Source of the DNA: Falsiruegeria litorea R37
Lineage (GTDB): Bacteria > Pseudomonadota > Alphaproteobacteria > Rhodobacterales > Rhodobacteraceae
Assembly (NCBI RefSeq): GCF_900172225.1
Contig: NZ_FWFO01000001.1
Location: forward strand, 2,356,001 to 2,420,000
Length of the DNA: 64,000 nt
Direction of reading: 5' to 3'
Shown: in pieces, positions 19,266 to 28,209 of the stretch
Numbering within the stretch: position 1 is the stretch's first letter
Layout of the letters: every line of letters begins with the position of its first letter
Translations under genes and position numbers: made by a program
The notes under the pieces: generated by a model
Told to the model about the DNA's origin: nothing
The model's input: only the letters and a program-made list of their open reading frames with translations
Databases searched by the model: none

Positions 19266-19387
19266 TCCACCACAATTGACCCTGCGGCACCTTGGCGCGA
19301 TCCGGCGCAAAGTCCCTAACGCAATTCATTGATATTGACAGGGAAATTCCCGACCCCCTATGCTCTGCCAAGAACATGGGGGACGGT

Positions 19388-19690
19388 ATGGGCGAAAAAA
19401 CACTTACACGCATGGATCTGAGCGAAGCGGTTTTCCGCGAGGTTGGCTTGTCGCGCAACGAAAGCGCGCAGCTGGTGGAAAGCATGCTTGAACATATGTC
19501 GGATGCTCTGGTTCGTGGTGAACAGGTAAAGATTTCTTCATTCGGCACATTTAGCGTGCGGGATAAATCGGCCCGCATCGGCCGGAACCCGAAAACGGGC
19601 GAGGAAGTGCCAATTCAACCCCGCCGCGTTCTGACCTTTCGGCCTTCGCATTTGATGAAAGACCGGGTCGCGGCTGGAAACCGAAAATAG
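19388..19690 (+). CDS. ihfA: Integration host factor subunit alpha
   Basis: 100 residues from ATG 19388, preceded by GGGGGA; an in-frame ATG at 19376 is less likely. It has the HU/IHF fold: [46 protein letters not shown] with the DNA-intercalating RNPKTG arm, and [19 protein letters not shown] bends DNA at specific sites in replication, recombination and transcription. It is followed 18 bases later by the MerR regulator. Confidence 0.95.
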   Translation: MGEKTLTRMDLSEAVFREVGLSRNESAQLVESMLEHMSDALVRGEQVKISSFGTFSVRDKSARIGRNPKTGEEVPIQPRRVLTFRPSHLMKDRVAAGNRK

Positions 19691-19708
19691 CTTTAGGAAT
19701 TAGAACAC

Positions 19709-20521
19709 ATGAGCAAATCACCTGACGCCTTTCGCACCATCAGCGAAGTTGCGGATTGGCTGGGGATACAGGCCCATGTGTTGCGATTCTGGGAAAGCAA
19801 GTTCACCCAAGTCAAACCGGTTAAGCGCGCAGGTGGCCGCAGGTATTATCGCCCGGCAGACATGTTGTTACTTGGCGGTATCAAGCGTCTTTTGCACGAT
19901 GACGGGCTGACCATCAAAGGCGTTCAGAAGATCCTGCGCGAACAAGGCGTCTCGCATGTCTCTGAGCTGTCGCAGGGTTTGGATGAAACCGCTGCCGCTG
20001 CCCCGGTAGAAGCAGACGACACGGTTGTTCATCTGCATGCTCACCCTGTCGGGGATGACGCAGACGACGGGCAGATTGGCTTGGACCTGCCAGAACCGGA
20101 CGCTTCGGAAGAAGCACCTGTTCAAGAGCTGCCGTCGTTCCTGACCAAACCGTCGAGAATCAAAACCGAATTGCCGGCTGAAGCCGAACCGCAGCAAGCG
20201 TCCCTGGAAATCGAACCGACCGAAGAGGCCGCCGAGGTCATTGAAGAGAAAGTCACCTCTCCCGCCGCTGCAGAATCAACTGAAGGCGACTCTGTAGAGG
20301 CTGTAATGGGTGAGGTTGATACAGTCGACGCACCGCTCAAGCCGATCCTTGTCACCGTCGCTGACGTACCTGCTGACGACCAGATCGAAGCGGACGCTGG
20401 TCTGCTGTCCAGGCTGACGGCCCTTGAAACATTGACGCCCAATCAGCTGGGTGGCGTGAAACATGTAGCGGTCGAGTTGCGTGCTTGGGTCGAGCAACAA
20501 GAGGCAATTTCGGCTGGATGA
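19709..20521 (+). CDS. MerR-family transcriptional regulator with acidic C-terminal tail
   Basis: 270 residues. Residues ~8-80 form a MerR winged helix-turn-helix: [22 protein letters not shown], then [21 protein letters not shown] and [11 protein letters not shown]. The remaining ~190 residues are acidic, Glu/Asp/Ala/Pro-rich and low in complexity, with no ligand domain. The last ~35 residues ([19 protein letters not shown]) may form a helix. This MerR form next to ihfA is common in alphaproteobacteria; its target is not known to me. The long disordered tail is its odd feature. Confidence 0.85.
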   Translation: MSKSPDAFRTISEVADWLGIQAHVLRFWESKFTQVKPVKRAGGRRYYRPADMLLLGGIKRLLHDDGLTIKGVQKILREQGVSHVSELSQGLDETAAAAPVEADDTVVHLHAHPVGDDADDGQIGLDLPEPDASEEAPVQELPSFLTKPSRIKTELPAEAEPQQASLEIEPTEEAAEVIEEKVTSPAAAESTEGDSVEAVMGEVDTVDAPLKPILVTVADVPADDQIEADAGLLSRLTALETLTPNQLGGVKHVAVELRAWVEQQEAISAG

Positions 20522-20580
20522 AAAAAGGCAATGATTTCCTCTTGCCCCTGCCGTGAAAACCGTTATGAAGCCCACATCGT

Positions 20581-20657
20581 CGGGCTATGGCGCAGCCTGG
20601 TAGCGCGTCCGTCTGGGGGACGGAAGGTCGCAGGTTCGAGTCCTGCTAGCCCGACCA
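20581..20657 (+). tRNA. tRNA-Pro (anticodon GGG), CCA encoded
   Basis: 77 bases. The acceptor stem is CGGGCTA pairing with TAGCCCG, and the D-stem GCGC pairs with GCGC around AGCCTGGTA. The anticodon arm is TCCGT-CTGGGGG-ACGGA with anticodon GGG. The T-arm is GCAGG-TTCGAGT-CCTGC, and the 3' end ACCA is encoded. Confidence 0.96.
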
Positions 20658-20742
20658 AATCACACCGACGATACAATCTGAGGCGACCCCGAATGGGGAG
20701 CCGGACCGGGTGCCGGGGCCTCTGCCAAGGGGGAGAGGCTGG

Positions 20743-21819
20743 ATGACAGGCGTGTGTCCAAATCAGCAAATCGAGACCATGATCGCCAATGGCGCCATCG
20801 GGGCCGAGGTTGGCGTTCTGCCTGAACAAATCCAACCTGCAAGCCTGGATCTGCGTTTGGGCACAGTGGCTTACCGCGTGCGTGCCTCGTTCCTGGCTGG
20901 CGACGGAAACACCGTCGCCGAACGGCTAAGCGAGTTCGAGATGCACCGCATCGACCTTCGCCAGGGCGCGGTTCTGGAGAAGGGCTGCGTCTATTTGGTC
21001 CCTCTGCTCGAGTCATTGAACTTGCCCGACGACATGAGTGCCGTTGCCAACGCCAAAAGCTCCACCGGGCGGCTCGATCTGCTGACGCGGACAATCACCG
21101 ACGGCGGGACCGAATTCGACCGCGTGCCAGCAGGCTACACAGGGCCGCTCTATGCCGAAATCTGCCCCCGCTCATTCTCGGTTCTGGTTCGGCCGGGCAT
21201 GCGGCTTAACCAGATCAGATTCCGGCAGGGCCAGGCAGTTCTGTCAGACGATGAATTGACCGCGCTGCACGCGCAAACGCCGCTGGTGGATGGCGACGCT
21301 GTGATTCAGGACGGCTTGGGCTTTTCAGTCGATTTGCGCCTAAAAGACACCGATTTGGTGGGCTATCGTGCCAAACCCCATACCGGTGTCATCGACCTGG
21401 ACCGGATCGGGCAATACGACCCGGCAGAGTACTGGGAAGAGGTTCGCAGTTCGGACGGGCGCATCATCTTGGACCCTGGCGCCTTTTACATTCTGGTCAG
21501 CCGCGAGGCCGTGCACATTCCACCCCAATACGCCGCTGAAATGGCGCCTTATCTGGCGATGGTCGGGGAATTCCGGGTGCACTATGCAGGCTTCTTCGAT
21601 CCGGGGTTCGGCCATGCCGCAGCAGGCGGCACCGGCTCACGCGGCGTGCTTGAAGTCCGCTGTCACGAGGCACCATTTGTTCTGGAACATGGCCAAGTGG
21701 TCGGACGGTTAGTTTACGAGAAGATGTCGGAGCTGCCCACCCAGCTTTACGGATCAGGCATTGCATCGAACTATCAGGGACAGGGCCTGAAGCTGTCCAA
21801 ACACTTCAAAAGCGCCTGA
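20743..21819 (+). CDS. dcd: 2'-deoxycytidine 5'-triphosphate deaminase (long, duplicated DCD type)
   Basis: 358 residues from ATG 20743, preceded by GGGAGAGG; the frame extends upstream into the tRNA trailer. It is the double-length alphaproteobacterial form with two dUTPase/DCD-like halves. The first half has QIQPASLDLRLG and NAKSSTGRLDLLTRTITDGG. The second has GAFYILVSREAVHIPPQYAAEM and HYAGFFDPGFGHA, then a catalytic-type EVRCHEAPFVLEHGQ. The enzyme converts dCTP to dUTP for dTMP synthesis. The family is usually encoded as a single gene; no operon partner is seen. Confidence 0.88.
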   Translation: MTGVCPNQQIETMIANGAIGAEVGVLPEQIQPASLDLRLGTVAYRVRASFLAGDGNTVAERLSEFEMHRIDLRQGAVLEKGCVYLVPLLESLNLPDDMSAVANAKSSTGRLDLLTRTITDGGTEFDRVPAGYTGPLYAEICPRSFSVLVRPGMRLNQIRFRQGQAVLSDDELTALHAQTPLVDGDAVIQDGLGFSVDLRLKDTDLVGYRAKPHTGVIDLDRIGQYDPAEYWEEVRSSDGRIILDPGAFYILVSREAVHIPPQYAAEMAPYLAMVGEFRVHYAGFFDPGFGHAAAGGTGSRGVLEVRCHEAPFVLEHGQVVGRLVYEKMSELPTQLYGSGIASNYQGQGLKLSKHFKSA

Positions 21820-21828
21820 TACGATCTG

Positions 21829-22068
21829 CTAGGATTGATTGTTCTGACGCGCTGCGCGCCGCGCTTGACGGATGGCGCGAATGCGTTCGCGTTCAATCTG
21901 CTCGGGCGTGGGTTCAGTCTCGACCTTGGGGTTGGCGGATTTGGGCGGCTTCGGGGGCTTGGGGCGGCCGATCTTGGACGCGGCATCAAACCCGGCATTC
22001 ACCCCGGTATTGATCAAGCGACGCATCACCGTCCGCATGATCATGTTGATAATCTGGTTCGTGTTCAT
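21829..22068 (-). CDS. Small conserved-type protein, function unknown
   Basis: 79 residues. It starts with MNTNQIINMIMRTVMRRLINTG, an amphipathic or membrane-associating helix, then a proline/lysine linker (KPPKPPKS) and a charged C-terminal helix rich in Arg and Glu. It follows scpB on the same strand after 69 bases, the place where tat genes sit in some relatives, but it does not resemble TatA beyond the helix-plus-charged-tail pattern. I cannot assign a function. Confidence 0.6.
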   Translation of the reverse strand: MNTNQIINMIMRTVMRRLINTGVNAGFDAASKIGRPKPPKPPKSANPKVETEPTPEQIERERIRAIRQARRAARQNNQS

Positions 22069-22137
22069 GGCTTTTGCCTTTGGTGTCTGCTCGCGCGCAG
22101 TTTACACGATTTCCACCCGTTTTCCACGGCCCATAGG

Positions 22138-22794
22138 TCACTCTTCTTCAAAGAGCTCGGGCTGGCCGTCATCTCCGTCTTCCTCGCGGCGGTCATCCCC
22201 CAGAGGCATTGACCCCGGTGGTGGGCGGTTTTCCAACAATCCAGCGGCACGCAGCTCCTTGAGACCCGGCAAATCGCGCGCGCTTTCCAATCCAAAATGG
22301 TCCAGGAACACTGGCGTGACCACAAAGGTCACCGGTCGGCCCGGCGTCATTCTCCGGCGCCCCAACCGAACCCATTCCATTTCAATCAACTGGTCGATAG
22401 TACCACGCGACACCGACACGCCGCGGATCTCTTCGATTTCAGCCCGTGTACAGGGTTGATGATAGGCGATGATTGCCAAGGTCTCGATCGCGGCCCTGCT
22501 CAGCTTGCGGGTCTCAACTGTTTCCTTTTGCATCAAAAAACCCAGATCCGGAGCCGTGCGCATGGCCCAGGCCTCGCCGACACGGACAACGCGCACGCCG
22601 CGTCCCTCATACCGGCTGCGAAGATGTTCCAGAGCCTGGCCCGCATCACAGCCATGCGGCATGCGGTGCTCAAGATCGCGCACGGTTACGGGCTCGGCGC
22701 TGGCAAACAGCACCGCTTCGACCATACGTTCCTGTTCGGCCATGGGCGGCGCCTCGAACAGGCTGTCGATTGCGTCTTCTGTTTTGTCCGTCAC
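22138..22794 (-). CDS. scpB: Segregation and condensation protein B
   Basis: 218 residues. ScpB is a dimeric winged-helix protein that joins ScpA and Smc to form the bacterial condensin complex that compacts and separates chromosomes. Family blocks are MVEAVLFASAEPVTVRDLE, LSRAAIETLAIIAYHQPCTRAEIEEIRGVS and PGRPVTFVVTPVFLDHFGL. Its ATG overlaps the scpA stop by 4 bases, indicating translational coupling. Confidence 0.95.
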   Translation of the reverse strand: MTDKTEDAIDSLFEAPPMAEQERMVEAVLFASAEPVTVRDLEHRMPHGCDAGQALEHLRSRYEGRGVRVVRVGEAWAMRTAPDLGFLMQKETVETRKLSRAAIETLAIIAYHQPCTRAEIEEIRGVSVSRGTIDQLIEMEWVRLGRRRMTPGRPVTFVVTPVFLDHFGLESARDLPGLKELRAAGLLENRPPPGSMPLGDDRREEDGDDGQPELFEEE

Positions 22795-23582
22795 GCGTCA
22801 TCTTTCCTTTTGCGAAGATGGATCGGGGCAAATGTATCGGACTGTTTGATTTCCAAATGCCCCTCTTTGACCAGCTCAAGCGAGGCGGCAAAGGTCGCCG
22901 CAGTCGCTGATCGCCGCCGCATAGGGTCCGCGCCCCAGCCATCGGGCAGATAGCTGACCATATCGGTCCAACTGCCCGCAAAGCCTATCAGGCCCCGCAT
23001 CCGGTCCAGCGCCTGTTCCATGGTAAAGACCGAATCCCGGTCCATCACAAAGGGGCGGAATTCATCGCGGGTGCGGATCCGGGCATAGCCCTGCATCAAA
23101 TCCAGCAGGGTTGCGGAATAGGTCACGGTCCGGATGCGGGTCACATCCTCGCCCTGCCCGCGCGCAAAAAAATCGCGCCCCAACCGATCCCGTGCCATTA
23201 GCCGGGCGGCAGAATCACGCATGGCTTGCAGGCGTTCCAGTTGGAAGGCCAGATGCGCGGCCAGCTCTTCGCCCGTTGGCCCCTCTTCCGAAGGGTCCGG
23301 CGGCAGCAGCAGACGCGATTTCAGAAAAGCCAGCCAGGCCGCCATCACCAGATAGTCTGCGGCCAGTTCGATCCGCAGTTCCTTAGCCTTTTCGACAAAG
23401 GCCAGATATTGCCGCGCCAGTTCCAAAACCGAGATTTTGCGCAGATCCACCTTTTGAGTGCGCGACAGGGTCAACAGCACATCCAGCGGTCCCTCGAACC
23501 CGTCCACGTCGACGATCAGCGCCTCGGCTGCAAGCCGTTCGGCCACCGATGTCTGATCTTCGGTGAAAAGGTTATCCGTCAT
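22791..23582 (-). CDS. scpA: Segregation and condensation protein A
   Basis: 263 residues. This kleisin bridges the two heads of the Smc dimer. Visible blocks are VDGFEGPLDVLLTLSRTQKVDL at the N-terminus (Smc neck-binding helix), ELAADYLVMAAWLAFLKSRLLLP and the C-terminal ATFAASLELVKEGHLEIKQ winged helix. The N-terminus overlaps the nagZ stop by 11 bases and the C-terminus overlaps scpB by 4, so the three are co-translated in one operon. Confidence 0.95.
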   Translation of the reverse strand: MTDNLFTEDQTSVAERLAAEALIVDVDGFEGPLDVLLTLSRTQKVDLRKISVLELARQYLAFVEKAKELRIELAADYLVMAAWLAFLKSRLLLPPDPSEEGPTGEELAAHLAFQLERLQAMRDSAARLMARDRLGRDFFARGQGEDVTRIRTVTYSATLLDLMQGYARIRTRDEFRPFVMDRDSVFTMEQALDRMRGLIGFAGSWTDMVSYLPDGWGADPMRRRSATAATFAASLELVKEGHLEIKQSDTFAPIHLRKRKDDA

Positions 23583-24579
23583 ACACCTGCCCGTTCATGA
23601 GCTGAGATAGTTCCGCCTCGGCGGCCCCTATGTCAAGCTCATCGGGCTCGTGACGCGCCGCCAGGGCGCGGTCAGCGCGGATTTGCGCGGTATCCGTCAT
23701 CTCACCGGCGGCCTCTGCTGCCTCGGCGCGATCTGATAGCGGGCCATTGCAATGCAGAACCACATCGCAACCGGCAGCAATCGAGGCGCGCGAGCGCTCG
23801 GCCAGCGTCCCCTCTAGCGCCTGCATCGAGATGTCGTCGGTCATGATCAGCCCGTCAAAGCCAATGTCTTCGCGGATCAACTGCATCATGCGCGGCGATA
23901 CGGTCGCTGGTTGCGGATCGATGCGGTCATAGACCAAATGCGCCGTCATTCCCAAAGGCAGATCATTTAGCGCGCGAAACGGCTCGAAATCGGTATCGAA
24001 CAACTCTTCGGGGTCCTGATCGACATGCGGCAGGTCATAGTGGCTGTCGAGCGTCGCGCGGCCGTGTCCAGGGATGTGCTTTATGATGGGCAACACGCCC
24101 CCATCCAGATGCGCATCTGCCACGGCCCGGCCCAGGGGCGATACCTCGGCTGCCGTTTGGCCATAGCAGCGATTGCGCAGGAATTCGTGGGTTTCGTCGA
24201 ACGCGATGTCGACCATCGGCGCGCAATTGCTGTCGATGCCCATAGACAAAAGCTCATGCGCGATCAGCCGATACCGCAGATACATGGCCCGCGCAGCGTT
24301 GCCCCCGGCAATCTGTGCATGATCCAGCGGCGGCAGCCACTGCCGCGCCAGCGGTGGGCGGAGGCGCTGCACCCGCCCGCCCTCTTGGTCGATGGTGATC
24401 GGGCAATTGTAGCCCACCGTGTCGCGAAACTCGGTACATAGCGCGCGGATCTGATCGGCGCTGTCAATGTTGCGGGCAAACAGGATGAACCCAAAAGGCT
24501 TTACCGCGCGATAGAGCGCTTTTTCCTCAGCCGTCAGCCGCAGCCCTTCGGCCCCAAGGATCGAAGCGCCAAACCTCAT
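23572..24579 (-). CDS. nagZ: Beta-N-acetylhexosaminidase NagZ
   Basis: 335 residues from ATG 24579, which overlaps the SPOR gene's TGA (ATGA). NagZ (GH3 family) cuts the GlcNAc-anhydro-MurNAc bond during cytoplasmic peptidoglycan recycling. Signatures are PITIDQEGGRVQRLRPP, IKHIPGHGRATLDSH (with the family Asp/His residues) and LIMTDDISMQALEG containing the nucleophile Asp. Its product can feed AnmK, encoded at 7.6 kb. The longer frame to 24630 is rejected because it would lie within the SPOR gene. Confidence 0.95.
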   Translation of the reverse strand: MRFGASILGAEGLRLTAEEKALYRAVKPFGFILFARNIDSADQIRALCTEFRDTVGYNCPITIDQEGGRVQRLRPPLARQWLPPLDHAQIAGGNAARAMYLRYRLIAHELLSMGIDSNCAPMVDIAFDETHEFLRNRCYGQTAAEVSPLGRAVADAHLDGGVLPIIKHIPGHGRATLDSHYDLPHVDQDPEELFDTDFEPFRALNDLPLGMTAHLVYDRIDPQPATVSPRMMQLIREDIGFDGLIMTDDISMQALEGTLAERSRASIAAGCDVVLHCNGPLSDRAEAAEAAGEMTDTAQIRADRALAARHEPDELDIGAAEAELSQLMNGQVYDG

Positions 24580-25685
24580 CGAGTGGTGACCGGGATACAG
24601 TCGGCGCGTTCGGCCACCAGGGCCGAACAAAACCGGCGCGCATCGCTTAGGTCATCAAAGCCCATGGCGCGCAGACGATAGAAAGTGCGCCCCCCGCTGC
24701 TGGCCTTTTGTATCACCCGCTTTTTGCCATCCATGTAGTCGCCGAACCGGCTGTTCAAACGGTCCCATTCCGCACGCGCGACCTCGGGTGTGTCATAGGC
24801 GCCAAGCTGGGCCAGGCGCGTGCCAACCGGCAAGCCTTCGGGGTCGACGTCCAGACCGGCGGCGGTTTCCACGGCGGCATTGATGGCTGCATTCAGCGTG
24901 GCGGTTTCTGCCGCGCTGGACGGTACCGCCCGCGCCGGACGCACCTGCGGGCGCAGGGATTGCCGTACACCGGGTGCATTCAAGACCGCCGGATCGGGTT
25001 GCAGCGCGGCCAGATCGGCGGGATCGATGGCCACTTCTTCTTCGATCACATCAGTCAGAGAAACAGGGCTGGGTTGTACTATTGAGGCCAGTTGAGTTGT
25101 CTCTGCCGCGTCTTGATCACTGTCTTGGATCAGTGGCTCGACCCCCTGGGTCAGCTCTGCCACCAAGGCATCCACAGCGCCATTTTGAAACGATGTCACA
25201 GCCTCGTCAGACAAGGACACGGGTTGATCCGAAGTTTGCAGCGACACCGGCGTCGGCTCCAGATCGCCCATCGGGGCGTCGTCTTCGCTAAGCGATACAG
25301 GCTTTGGCGCCAGAACCAGACGGTCGGGCGGCGGGGCAGCCGTACCTTGCGCCGCAACTGTGTTGACCGCCAGGCCCTGATGATCGGCAGGTGTCCCGCC
25401 TGGGTTGGCAGGTTGCACCCGCATCGGCCCTTCGATGGCGCGTACAACCGGCACGCCGCTGACATCGCGGCTGACCAGTTTGTACCCCCAGATGCCCACG
25501 CCGACCACCAACGCCACAGAGGCGACCGCCCCCATCAACGCGGCGATCTGGCCGAATTTCCCTGATTCACCCTCGGGTTCGGGATAGGTGTCCTCAACAT
25601 ATTCCGACGCCTCCAATTGGGGCATCTGATAGGTGTAATTCACCTGTTGCGGGGGCACCTGCCCCGAATAATCAAAACTAGCCAT
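24576..25685 (-). CDS. SPOR-domain membrane protein
   Basis: 369 residues. One membrane helix sits at ~48-70 (IAALMGAVASVALVVGVGIWGY) after an acidic cytoplasmic N-terminus. A long low-complexity periplasmic region (Pro/Ala/Val/Ser-rich) follows. A C-terminal SPOR domain at ~285-365 contains RLAQLGAYDTPEVARAEWDRL, then GRTFYRLRAMGFDDLSDARRFC. SPOR domains bind denuded glycan at the division septum, so the protein likely takes part in division or peptidoglycan handling. Position between argS and nagZ is the usual alphaproteobacterial order. Confidence 0.9.
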   Translation of the reverse strand: MASFDYSGQVPPQQVNYTYQMPQLEASEYVEDTYPEPEGESGKFGQIAALMGAVASVALVVGVGIWGYKLVSRDVSGVPVVRAIEGPMRVQPANPGGTPADHQGLAVNTVAAQGTAAPPPDRLVLAPKPVSLSEDDAPMGDLEPTPVSLQTSDQPVSLSDEAVTSFQNGAVDALVAELTQGVEPLIQDSDQDAAETTQLASIVQPSPVSLTDVIEEEVAIDPADLAALQPDPAVLNAPGVRQSLRPQVRPARAVPSSAAETATLNAAINAAVETAAGLDVDPEGLPVGTRLAQLGAYDTPEVARAEWDRLNSRFGDYMDGKKRVIQKASSGGRTFYRLRAMGFDDLSDARRFCSALVAERADCIPVTTR

Positions 25686-25772
25686 GTCCGCCTCACTGCC
25701 CCGATTGCACGGACGTTGCCGTGCTCAGGTTCTCTTGTCGTCTGCCTCAGACCGGCGGCTTGGCGAGTTTTT

Positions 25773-27518
25773 TTATCGCATTTCTTGCGCCGGTTTCACC
25801 CCAAGAATACCAAGGCCAGCCGAAATCACAACGGCAACTGTCTGTGCCAACGCAATTTTTGCCTGACTTGTGGCGGCATCGCCATCCTGGATGAATCGCA
25901 GCTCGTGCAATTCGTTGCCACGGTTCCAAAGCGCGTGGAAATCGCCTGCCAATTCATACAGGTAGAAGGCAACGCGATGCGGCTCGTTGGTGCGGGCGGC
26001 GATCTCGACCAGGCGTGGCCATTCGGCCAGCTTCTTGGCCACCGCCAGCTCGGCCTCGTGCCCCACTTTGCCAAGATCCGCTGCTTTCAAAGTGGCTTCA
26101 TCCGTAGCAATCCCCGCCTCGGCGGCACGACGCAGAACACTTTGTATCCGGGCGTGCGCATACTGCACATAGAACACCGGGTTCTCTCGGCTCTGCTCCA
26201 GCACCTTGTCGAAATCGAAATCGAGCGAGGCGTCGTTCTTGCGCGTGAGCATCACGAAACGGGTCACATCCGAGCCGACCTGATCGACCACATCGCGCAA
26301 GGTTACAAAGTTGCCTGCACGCTTGGACATCTTGAATGGCTCGCCGTTTTTCCACAGTTTCACCAGTTGCGTCAGCTTGATGTCCAGCGGCACCTTGCCA
26401 TCGGACAGGGCCGAAACAGCCGCTTTCATCCGCTTGACATAGCCACCATGGTCGGCGCCAAACACATCAATAAGCTCGTCGAAGCCTCTGGAAACCTTAT
26501 CGAAATGATATGCGATGTCCGGTGCAAAGTAAGTCCAGCTGCCATCGGATTTCTTGACCGGGCGGTCGACGTCATCGCCATGTTCGGTCGATTTGAACAG
26601 GGTCTGCTCGCGCGGTTCCCAATCCTCGGGCTTTTTGCCCTTGGGCGGCTCCAGCACGCCCTCATAGATCAGGCCCTTGGCATCCAGGCTTTCCAACGCG
26701 GCCTCGATCAGGCCCGTGCCATAGAGAGATTTTTCCGAGAAGAAGACATCCATCTTTACGCCAAGCTGCAACAGGTCCGCGCGGATCAGATCCATCATCG
26801 CGTCGGTGGCAAAGTTTCGGATTTCTTCCAACCAAACATCTTCGCCCTTGCCGACATAGGCGTCGCCCACCTTGTCCTTGAGCGTCTGACCAACCTCGAC
26901 CAGATATTCGCCCGGATAGGTGCCATCGGGGAATTCAACCGCTTTACCGTGCGCCTCAAGATACCGCAGGTACACAGACCGCGCCAGAACATCGACCTGC
27001 GCGCCGCCATCGTTAATGTAATACTCGCGGGTCACGTCATAGCCCGAATAGTCCAACAGGCTCGCCAGAGCATCGCCAAAGACCGCGCCGCGGGTGTGGC
27101 CCACGTGCAACGGACCGGTGGGGTTGGCCGAGACATATTCGACGTTGACCTTTTTGCCCTGCCCCATGTCAGAGCGACCGTACGCCGTGCCCTGCTCAAG
27201 AACCGCGGACAGAACACCGTGCCAGGCCGCATCCGCCAGACGCAGATTCAGGAAACCCGGGCCAGCAACCTCGGCCGAGGTCACGCGCGCATCATCGGCC
27301 AGTTTGGCTGCCAGAGCATCGGCAATGTCGCGCGGCTTCATCTTGGCGGGCTTGGCCAGCACCATGGCCGCGTTGGTGGCCATGTCACCATGGGCGGCGT
27401 CACGCGGCGGCTCGACCGCGACATTGTCAAAGCTCAGCCCCTCGGGAAGGGTCCCTTCGGCCTGCATTTGCGCAAGCGCGTCCAGCACGAGGCTGCGGAT
27501 CTCGGAAAACAGGTTCAT
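25773..27518 (-). CDS. argS: Arginyl-tRNA synthetase
   Basis: 581 residues from ATG 27518, preceded by AAAGGA; the upstream frame to 27584 is unneeded. This class I enzyme charges tRNA-Arg. The HIGH motif is HVGHTRG at ~133, the KMSKS motif is KMSKRAG, and an N-terminal Add-1-type tRNA-recognition domain and a C-terminal DALR anticodon domain ([19 protein letters not shown]) are present. It heads the argS-SPOR-nagZ-scpA-scpB cluster on the minus strand. Confidence 0.97.
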   Translation of the reverse strand: MNLFSEIRSLVLDALAQMQAEGTLPEGLSFDNVAVEPPRDAAHGDMATNAAMVLAKPAKMKPRDIADALAAKLADDARVTSAEVAGPGFLNLRLADAAWHGVLSAVLEQGTAYGRSDMGQGKKVNVEYVSANPTGPLHVGHTRGAVFGDALASLLDYSGYDVTREYYINDGGAQVDVLARSVYLRYLEAHGKAVEFPDGTYPGEYLVEVGQTLKDKVGDAYVGKGEDVWLEEIRNFATDAMMDLIRADLLQLGVKMDVFFSEKSLYGTGLIEAALESLDAKGLIYEGVLEPPKGKKPEDWEPREQTLFKSTEHGDDVDRPVKKSDGSWTYFAPDIAYHFDKVSRGFDELIDVFGADHGGYVKRMKAAVSALSDGKVPLDIKLTQLVKLWKNGEPFKMSKRAGNFVTLRDVVDQVGSDVTRFVMLTRKNDASLDFDFDKVLEQSRENPVFYVQYAHARIQSVLRRAAEAGIATDEATLKAADLGKVGHEAELAVAKKLAEWPRLVEIAARTNEPHRVAFYLYELAGDFHALWNRGNELHELRFIQDGDAATSQAKIALAQTVAVVISAGLGILGVKPAQEMR

Positions 27519-27651
27519 TGCGATGTCCTTTTGCTTGGGTGGCGGTTTACCACGCAAAGCGCCAAGGTCAATGTCAGCACGCACAAGGTTTCACTTGGCC
27601 TGTGCCATTTCCCGGTTAGGGTCGGGACAGATCAACCGATTGGAGCTTTTC

Positions 27652-28209
27652 ATGACATTTGCACGAACTGCGGCCCTGTGCGTCGCCTTGCTGTCCCCCC
27701 TGCCCGCCGTGGCAGAGATCGCCGCGCCCACAGGCCCTGTTTTGGTGACATTGGGTGGTGCGGTTGGCGAAAGCAACCTACCCGCGCGCGGTGCGGATGA
27801 TGGCGGATTGTTCGGGTTTCTCGAGGTGGAATATGACGCAGCCGTTGGTCTGGATACGGCCATGTTGAGCAGCTTGACGCAACACACGATCTCGATCCCC
27901 TACGGACCTGAAGACAACCAACGGGACTATGCGTTTTCGGGGCCTGCTTTGGCGGATGTAATGACCATGGCTGGTGCCAACGGGAAAACGGCCCTGCCTA
28001 TGGCAATGGACAGCTACCAGGCCGAAATCCCCTGGGACATGATCGCGCGTCTGAATCCGATCTTGGCCACCCATGCGGACGGGATGCCGATGGGGGTTGG
28101 TGGATACGGTCCGACAATGGTCGTCTTTCCACCCACCGACAATGCCGAGGACGCCGAGGCCATCCCCGCCAAACAGGTCTGGGCCATCGCTTATATCGGG
28201 ATCCAGTAA
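27652..28209 (+). CDS. Secreted protein with a molybdopterin-oxidoreductase-like fold, function unknown
   Basis: 185 residues from ATG 27652, preceded by TGGAG. An N-terminal Sec signal (MTFARTAALCVALLSPLPAVA, cleavage after AVA) indicates export to the periplasm. The mature part has LVTLGGAVGESNLPARG, LEVEYDAAVGLDTAMLSSL, an FSGPALADVMTMAGA block and an end of TMVVFPPTDNAED...KQVWAIAYI. This resembles the minimal SUOX-like fold seen in small periplasmic proteins, without an obvious molybdopterin cysteine. The assignment is by pattern only. It converges on dgt, stop to stop. Confidence 0.65.
   Translation: MTFARTAALCVALLSPLPAVAEIAAPTGPVLVTLGGAVGESNLPARGADDGGLFGFLEVEYDAAVGLDTAMLSSLTQHTISIPYGPEDNQRDYAFSGPALADVMTMAGANGKTALPMAMDSYQAEIPWDMIARLNPILATHADGMPMGVGGYGPTMVVFPPTDNAEDAEAIPAKQVWAIAYIGIQ

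Noticed and set aside
20581-20657. tRNA-Pro as an integration site
   Set aside because: No integrase, no duplicated tRNA end and no accessory genes follow; dcd is an ordinary chromosomal gene.
25617-27800. 727-codon open frame on the plus strand
   Set aside because: It lies antisense to the SPOR gene and argS and shows no domain. It is a shadow of high-GC codon use.
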